Both the position numbers and the translations under genes were made by a program. DNA of 52,566 nucleotides from contig CALYAP010000050.1 of NCBI GenBank assembly GCA_944393575.1, positions 1 to 52,566 on the forward strand, given 5' to 3'. The DNA is from an uncultured Clostridia bacterium. GTDB taxonomy: Bacteria > Bacillota > Dehalobacteriia > UBA4068. This document shows, piece after piece, positions 45,914 to 52,566 of this stretch (position 1 is the first letter of the stretch; each line of letters opens with the position of its first letter). The notes under the pieces are model-generated. The model did no database searches. It was not told where the DNA came from and worked only from the letters and a program-made list of their open reading frames with translations.

Positions 45914-45929
45914 ACAATTAGAGAAAATT

Positions 45930-45946
45930 ATCAACTTCATGTTGAT
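45930..45946. repeat. Inverted repeat 2 (ATCAAC-N5-GTTGAT), operator candidate
   Basis: Perfect 6-bp half-sites identical to those of repeat 1, separated by TTCAT. It lies between the predicted start and the ribosome binding site of the epimerase gene. Confidence 0.55.
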
Positions 45947-45986
45947 TAACTATTCAGGTGCAGATAAATAGAAAGGAGCGATCTGC

Positions 45987-47030
45987 ATGAGTAGAGTATA
46001 TATTGTAACCGGTGCTAATGGCCATTTAGGGAGAAATCTTATAGAGTGCCTGTTAAAGGCTGAACAAGAGGTGCATGCTTTAATTTTACCCGGGGAACAA
46101 ATGCCCCATTTTCCTAATGAATATCTAATGGATGTAGTAGAGGGCAATGTTTGCGATATTAAGAGTATGATCCCTCTTTTTGCGGATACAGAAGGTAAAG
46201 AAATAGTATTAATCCATGCAGCTGCTATCATCGATATCCGTTCTAATGTTTCACCTTTAACTTATCAGGTCAATGTTGTAGGAACTAAAAATGTGGTTCA
46301 GTTGGCTTTGCAATATCGGGTTTACCGATATCTCCATGTGAGTTCAGTGCATGCGATACCAGAACCTAAAGTTAATAAGCTTATCCGTGAGACAAAATTT
46401 TTCTCTCCCCAAAAAGTGCATGGTGGTTATGCCAAAACCAAGGCCGAGGCTACTCAATTAGTTATGGATGCGATTCAAAATCAAGGTCTCCCTGGGATAA
46501 TAGTGCACCCTTCAGGCATTATTGGTCCTGATGAAGCGGGGCATAATAATATCGTTGCGGCGATTAAGAATTTTGTCCAAGGGAAACTGCATATTTGTCC
46601 TGAGGGCGGCTACAATTTTGTTGATGTCCGCGATATTGCTCATGCCTGCATTAAAGCAGTGGATAGTGGCAGAATAGGAGAACCGTATATATTATCTGGA
46701 CGCTATTATCGGATGAGAGATCTTTTTGATATGGCGAATACCATCACTCATGAAAAACATCGATTTATTTCTATGCCTATTTGGCTATTGAAGATGTTTG
46801 CCCCCTGGATGGAAAGATGGGCTGAGCATAAACACCAAGCTCCGCTGATTACCCCGTATTCTTTGTTCGCTTTAGCGAGCAGAGCCAATTTTTCTCATCA
46901 AAAGGCCAGCTGCGAGCTTGGATTTTGGCCAAGGGATATGTATGATACTCTAAAGGATACTATCCGCAGTTTCACTAAGCCGAAAAAAAGAGTATACGCT
47001 TGGCGCAGAAAAGTATCCTTCAGCCAATAA
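45987..47030 (+). CDS. NAD(P)-dependent epimerase/dehydratase, extended SDR family
   Basis: The 347-residue protein has the Rossmann motif TGANGHLG (residues 8-15), as in extended SDR enzymes. SSVHAIPEPK follows, then the catalytic Tyr-Lys pair in GGYAKTKAEA, and PSGIIGPDEAG. The pattern resembles dihydroflavonol-4-reductase-like and sugar-nucleotide SDR proteins. The substrate cannot be assigned. AAAGGAG precedes ATG 45987. A divergent TetR gene probably controls it. A terminator follows. Confidence 0.83.
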   Translation: MSRVYIVTGANGHLGRNLIECLLKAEQEVHALILPGEQMPHFPNEYLMDVVEGNVCDIKSMIPLFADTEGKEIVLIHAAAIIDIRSNVSPLTYQVNVVGTKNVVQLALQYRVYRYLHVSSVHAIPEPKVNKLIRETKFFSPQKVHGGYAKTKAEATQLVMDAIQNQGLPGIIVHPSGIIGPDEAGHNNIVAAIKNFVQGKLHICPEGGYNFVDVRDIAHACIKAVDSGRIGEPYILSGRYYRMRDLFDMANTITHEKHRFISMPIWLLKMFAPWMERWAEHKHQAPLITPYSLFALASRANFSHQKASCELGFWPRDMYDTLKDTIRSFTKPKKRVYAWRRKVSFSQ

Positions 47031-47074
47031 ATTAATTGTTGTATTTTTTGGATTAAGGATAGTTGAGTATAATA

Positions 47075-47106
47075 AAAAAGCTGGGAGAATTAACTCTCAG
47101 CTTTTT
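47075..47106. terminator. Bidirectional terminator between the epimerase and amidase genes
   Basis: AAAAAGCTGGGAG pairs with CTCTCAGCTTTTT (one G-T pair) around AATTAA, with an A-run before and a T-run after. Confidence 0.85.
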
Positions 47107-47134
47107 CATTATTTGCCAATTGGTAGGGATTATT

Positions 47135-47686
47135 TTATGCGGGTTCCGGGATATTAAATGGTATCCCGAAATATTCGGTTAGCGCCCTCACCAGTGTCTG
47201 GGCGATGAGATCAATATTATTGATGATCCAGTTGGCGTCTTCCCAATTATCATGATAAGCTAATTCTACCAATACTGCTGGGGCGCGGGTATTATTGAGC
47301 TCATATAATTGATTGCTGGCAACAGTGCCAACTAATTCTGGATAAGGATAGATCGTCTCTATATTTTCGGCAATAATCTCTGCTGCTCGCTGCCCCCGGG
47401 TACTAGTTGGATAATAATAGACATCAGTTCCTTGAACTCTCCCGGATAAAGCCGGCGGTGAGGCATTGCTATGGATAGCTAAGTGTAAATCATAGTTACC
47501 AGCATTAGAAGCACTAACTGAACCGCCTACCGTTAATGCAGGATCATTGCGCGTGAAGGTGATTCCAGAAGCGCGTAGATATGGCTCCATCGCATCAGCG
47601 ATTAGATTAGTATAATATTCTTCATTGCCGCCAGTGATATATTCATTATATTCCTGGGTGGATGGGCTTAAAAATATGTTTGGCAT
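47135..47686 (-). CDS. N-acetylmuramoyl-L-alanine amidase (Amidase_3-like)
   Basis: The 183-residue single-domain protein has no signal peptide or wall-binding repeats. It begins NIFLSPSTQEYNEYITGGN and continues with YDLHLAIHSNAS and VQGTDVYYYP. LNNTRAPAVLVELAYHDN carries the conserved Glu of the second half. The family cleaves the lactyl-L-alanine bond of peptidoglycan. The first zinc ligand of Amidase_3, the His of a DxGHGG motif near the N-terminus, is replaced by SPSTQE. The His of HSNAS and the later Glu are present. It may use an altered zinc site. The start at 47686 has a GAGGGG-like site upstream. Confidence 0.8.
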   Translation of the reverse strand: MPNIFLSPSTQEYNEYITGGNEEYYTNLIADAMEPYLRASGITFTRNDPALTVGGSVSASNAGNYDLHLAIHSNASPPALSGRVQGTDVYYYPTSTRGQRAAEIIAENIETIYPYPELVGTVASNQLYELNNTRAPAVLVELAYHDNWEDANWIINNIDLIAQTLVRALTEYFGIPFNIPEPA

Positions 47687-47815
47687 AATCGTACCCCTCT
47701 CTTTTTTTTACATATTATGCGGCTACAGCGGAAAGTATCCACCTCGGTAGAGGGAAAATTTTTTGAGCGACGAATTATATACAAGTTGGCCATAAATAGT
47801 TATAGTGAGGATTCA

Positions 47816-50050
47816 ATGGACATTTTTGAAGGGTTAAATTCACAGCAGAAAGAAGCTGTTTGTTCTGAAAACCAGCACATATTAGTTATTGCCGGAGCGG
47901 GAAGCGGTAAAACCAGAGTTTTGGTCAGACGCTTAGCCTGGTTGATGGAAGAAAAAAATATTAGTCCGCATAATATCATGGCGGTCACTTTTACCAACAA
48001 AGCAGCTAATGAAATGAAAGATCGCGTAGAAGATTTGACCGGGATTAATACAAGATGGATGTGGATAGGCACTTTTCATTCTATTTGCAGCCGGCTGTTG
48101 CGGATGGAAGCGGATAATCTTGGTATTGCCAGGGATTTTGTTATTTATGATGATGCTGATAGTAGGGCATTAATTAAGCGCTGCCTGATAGAATTGGGAC
48201 TGGGTAACAAGGAAAAAGAATATCATCCATCTGCGGTATTGGGACAGATTAGTGCAGCAAAAAATATGTTGATCCGTCCTGATTCATTTGCCATAGGTAA
48301 AGATGATGAGTGGACAAGAAATATTGGACGCGTCTATGCCAGATATCAAGAAATGTTGCGGCAGGCCAATGCCTTTGATTTTGATGATCTATTGACTCAG
48401 AGCGTATGGTTGCTGGAAAAGCACCCGTTGGTGCTAGAAAAATATCGGGAGCGTTTTAAACATATCCTAGTGGATGAATATCAGGACACTAATCATTGTC
48501 AATACCGTTTTATTCGTCTTTTAGCTGGGACAACTGGCAATATTTTTGCGGTAGGAGATCCTGATCAATCTATTTATAAATGGCGTGGCGCCGATATTTC
48601 CAATATTCTCGATTTTCCTAAGGATTATCCTGACTGTGTTGAATTGCCCTTAACACGAAACTACCGCTCAACGCAAAATATTCTTGATGCTGCTAATGCT
48701 GTCATTGCCAATAATCGTGCACGTAAGGATAAAAATCTTTTTACTGAGTCCGGATGCGGAGAAAAGCTTATTTATTACCGTGCCGGCGATGATCGTGAAG
48801 AAGCCAATTATGTTATCAGAAGTATTGTCGGCTTGCTTGATTCAGGCTATTCTTTAAGCGATTGTGCCGTGCTATTCCGTACCCATGGGCAGAGCCGTCT
48901 TTTTGAAGATGAATGTATCCGCTACAATATCAACTACCGTGTATATGGTGGTATCAAGTTTTATGAGCGCAAAGAGGTCAAAGATTCATTAGCTTATCTA
49001 CGGCTTTTGAGTAATCCTTATGACACTGAGGCGCTGCGTCGTATTTATAATGAGCCTAAACGCGGCATTGGTAAAGCTACTTGGGATAAACTTGAAGCTA
49101 TTGCCAGACAAAAAGATATTCCCTTATGGGATGTTTTAAATACTATAGACAAGGATGATTCTCTTGGTAGCGCTGCCAGAAAGAAATTAATTGAACTAGC
49201 TTCTCTATTGAATACTTTGCGAAAATTTGCTGCTGAGGAATCATCTATCGCCACTATTATCGACGAGGTATGGAGGTGTTCGGGGTATAGTAGTATGATC
49301 GCTGCTGATGAGCAAAAGGAAGCTAAAAGTGAAATCATGGAGCAGTTTTATGATACTGCTATTGATTTTGACCGTTATTATGCAGAGAATTACAGCTCGA
49401 TACCTGATGATGAAAATGAGCCGCCCCTGGTAGCTTTCCTGGGACAATTAGCCCTAGCGACAGATATGGATAATGCAGAAGAAAATCCTGACTATCTAAC
49501 CCTCATGACGCTTCATTCCGCCAAGGGGCTAGAATTCCCGGTTATTTTTTTAGTCGGAATGGAGGAGGGGGTATTCCCCCATAAAAAAACTCTGTTCAGT
49601 TTTGATGATTCTGAACTAGAGGAGGAGCGCCGCTTATGTTATGTGGGAATGACCCGTGCTAAGGAGCGTTTGATTTTAACCGGGGCTATGCGGCGGCAGC
49701 TATGGGGACATTATGAAAGCAATAAAACCTCGCGTTTTATCGCAGAAATACCACCAGAATTGATCCAAAGATATGGTGCCTTTAGTGATCAGAGCGAACC
49801 TTATCGACAGACTAAAAAAGAAGTCCCCATGACTCCTGCTACGGTTTTTGTGGCTGCCAAACCTATCGAACCGGAACCCAAAAAGAAAGAACTAATCAAT
49901 GTTGGCGATAAATTACGTCATGCCAAATTTGGTGATGGTGTTGTAGTAAAAGTCAATGGTTCTGGTGATGATATGATATTAGAGATAGCTTTTCCCCATA
50001 TTGGCATCAAAAAACTGATTTGGAAATATGCTCCAGTGAAAAAGATTTAG
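47816..50050 (+). CDS. pcrA: ATP-dependent DNA helicase PcrA (UvrD/Rep family)
   Basis: From ATG 47816, with GTGAGGA upstream, the helicase has 744 residues. A longer in-frame upstream extension lacks a family match. It begins MDIFEGLNSQQKEAV, with Walker A AGAGSGKT at residues 26-33. Other superfamily 1 motifs are TFTNKAANEMK, GTFHSI, VDEYQDTN (Walker B), GDPDQSIYKWRGAD, LTRNYRST, TLMTLHSAKGLEFPV and YVGMTRAKE. A C-terminal Tudor-like tail (GDKLRHAKFGDGVVVKV) binds RNA polymerase in relatives. It unwinds DNA 3' to 5' in repair and plasmid replication. ligA follows 9 nt later. Confidence 0.96.
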   Translation: MDIFEGLNSQQKEAVCSENQHILVIAGAGSGKTRVLVRRLAWLMEEKNISPHNIMAVTFTNKAANEMKDRVEDLTGINTRWMWIGTFHSICSRLLRMEADNLGIARDFVIYDDADSRALIKRCLIELGLGNKEKEYHPSAVLGQISAAKNMLIRPDSFAIGKDDEWTRNIGRVYARYQEMLRQANAFDFDDLLTQSVWLLEKHPLVLEKYRERFKHILVDEYQDTNHCQYRFIRLLAGTTGNIFAVGDPDQSIYKWRGADISNILDFPKDYPDCVELPLTRNYRSTQNILDAANAVIANNRARKDKNLFTESGCGEKLIYYRAGDDREEANYVIRSIVGLLDSGYSLSDCAVLFRTHGQSRLFEDECIRYNINYRVYGGIKFYERKEVKDSLAYLRLLSNPYDTEALRRIYNEPKRGIGKATWDKLEAIARQKDIPLWDVLNTIDKDDSLGSAARKKLIELASLLNTLRKFAAEESSIATIIDEVWRCSGYSSMIAADEQKEAKSEIMEQFYDTAIDFDRYYAENYSSIPDDENEPPLVAFLGQLALATDMDNAEENPDYLTLMTLHSAKGLEFPVIFLVGMEEGVFPHKKTLFSFDDSELEEERRLCYVGMTRAKERLILTGAMRRQLWGHYESNKTSRFIAEIPPELIQRYGAFSDQSEPYRQTKKEVPMTPATVFVAAKPIEPEPKKKELINVGDKLRHAKFGDGVVVKVNGSGDDMILEIAFPHIGIKKLIWKYAPVKKI

Positions 50051-50053
50051 TGA

Positions 50054-52057
<2,004 letters not shown>

Positions 52058-52058
52058 A

Positions 52059-52412
52059 ATGCATGAAATGTCTTTGATGGAAGGAATTTTAAATCGAGCG
52101 GCTGATGCCTTGTCTGAATATAAGGTCGCGAAGGTCAACAGCCTGACTGTTAGAGTAGGTGTTTTAGCTAATGTGATGCCAGCTGCCTTTGAGTTCGCTT
52201 TTGAAGCATTGACGGACGATACTATCTTTTCAGGGGCTAGACTGATAACTGAGGTTTTACCTATAAAAACACGCTGTCCGCAATGTGGTAAAATTTTTGA
52301 ACAGGAGCATATTCCTTTACAGTGTCCTGATTGTCATACGGCCGCTGAAGAAATTTTAGCTGGTACAGAGGTTTACTTTGCAAGCATTGATTTTGAGGAG
52401 GGCGATCGATAA
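52059..52412 (+). CDS. hypA: Hydrogenase nickel-incorporation protein HypA
   Basis: The 117-residue protein starts MHEMSLMEGIL, with the nickel-binding His2 and Glu3 of HypA. The zinc site has two CxxC pairs, CPQC at 73-76 and CPDC at 89-92. HypA delivers nickel to the [NiFe] hydrogenase large subunit together with HypB, and in some bacteria to urease. It overlaps the next gene by one nucleotide (TAATG). Its presence implies a nickel enzyme elsewhere, but none is visible here. Confidence 0.93.
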   Translation: MHEMSLMEGILNRAADALSEYKVAKVNSLTVRVGVLANVMPAAFEFAFEALTDDTIFSGARLITEVLPIKTRCPQCGKIFEQEHIPLQCPDCHTAAEEILAGTEVYFASIDFEEGDR

Positions 52413-52566
52413 TGCAATTAGATATAAATGCTAATATCATGGATATTAACAATGCCTATGCGGCTAAAAACCGCACGCTTTTGGCTGATAAACATATCTT
52501 GACTCTCAATATTATGGGCTCACCTGGCGCAGGTAAAACTACCTTGCTGGAAAATTTACTCTCTTT
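52412..52566 (+). CDS. hypB: Hydrogenase nickel-incorporation GTPase HypB (partial)
   Basis: Only the first 51 residues are inside the window, beyond which the edge cuts the gene. It begins MQLDINANIMDINNAYAAKN, lacking the His-rich or CxxCGC N-terminal extension found in some HypB proteins. The G1 P-loop IMGSPGAGKTTLLENLL is complete. HypB is the GTPase that inserts nickel with HypA. The overlap with hypA supports coupled translation. Confidence 0.9.
   Translation, partial: MQLDINANIMDINNAYAAKNRTLLADKHILTLNIMGSPGAGKTTLLENLLS

Noticed and set aside
47717-47815. Longer PcrA start upstream of 47816
   Set aside because: The extra 33 residues do not match the family, while ATG 47816 has a ribosome binding site and gives the normal start.

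Overview
The window is a contiguous, gene-dense stretch of a low-GC (about 40 % by eye) bacterial chromosome, almost certainly a Bacillota (Firmicutes) member. This is supported by the rimP-nusA-ylxR-ylxQ-infB-rbfA order, CtsR with CtsR-type operators, ClpC, a T-box leader, PcrA, strong AGGAGG-type ribosome binding sites and intrinsic terminators with U-tracts. The HypA/HypB pair at the right edge suggests a nickel hydrogenase, and a membrane pyrophosphatase and a FchA-type cyclohydrolase also fit an anaerobic lifestyle. I cannot fix the class (Clostridia or Negativicutes) from sequence alone. There are no tRNA or rRNA genes, insertion sequences or CRISPR arrays.

Layout: 1-2.8 kb is accessory. 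It holds the 5' part of an Fe-siderophore/cobalamin-type binding lipoprotein (minus), an orphan protein with five zinc-binding repeats fused to a Vsr-like nuclease domain, and trmO. 2.86-11.7 kb is the translation operon rimP-nusA-ylxR-ylxQ-infB-rbfA-nrnA-(truB::ribF fusion)-rpsO, with its own promoter, leader hairpin and terminator. 11.7-16.8 kb holds an AGCS symporter, a T-box-controlled acyl-CoA synthetase-like gene, fchA and a TtcA-like thiolase. 16.9-23.3 kb is minC-mutS-mutL-miaA-hfq, followed by a YnbB-type PLP enzyme. 24.8-31.1 kb is the lower-glycolysis cluster gap-pgk-tpiA-gpmI-eno, then secG and a membrane pyrophosphatase. 33.3-36.8 kb is a sulfur-transfer block: a NifS-like desulfurase, a PIN-like protein and thiI. 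36.9-40.1 kb (minus) is ctsR-clpC, where ClpC carries an N-terminal McsA-like zinc finger. 40.3-47.7 kb is a series of single genes: Mrp ATPase, BMP lipoprotein, DedA, TraB, TetR, an epimerase/reductase and an amidase. 47.8-52.6 kb is pcrA-ligA-hypA-hypB (cut by the edge).

How it works together: most of the window is housekeeping (translation initiation and ribosome maturation, mismatch repair, glycolysis, tRNA thiolation and modification, proteostasis, DNA replication and repair). No clear undescribed multigene system is visible. The unusual items are protein architectures and regulatory sites: the repeat-nuclease protein, the TruB::RibF fusion, the McsA-finger::ClpC fusion in a locus lacking mcsA and mcsB, a T-box in front of an adenylate-forming enzyme, a PIN-like protein inserted between the sulfur donor and ThiI, and several perfect inverted repeats near promoters.
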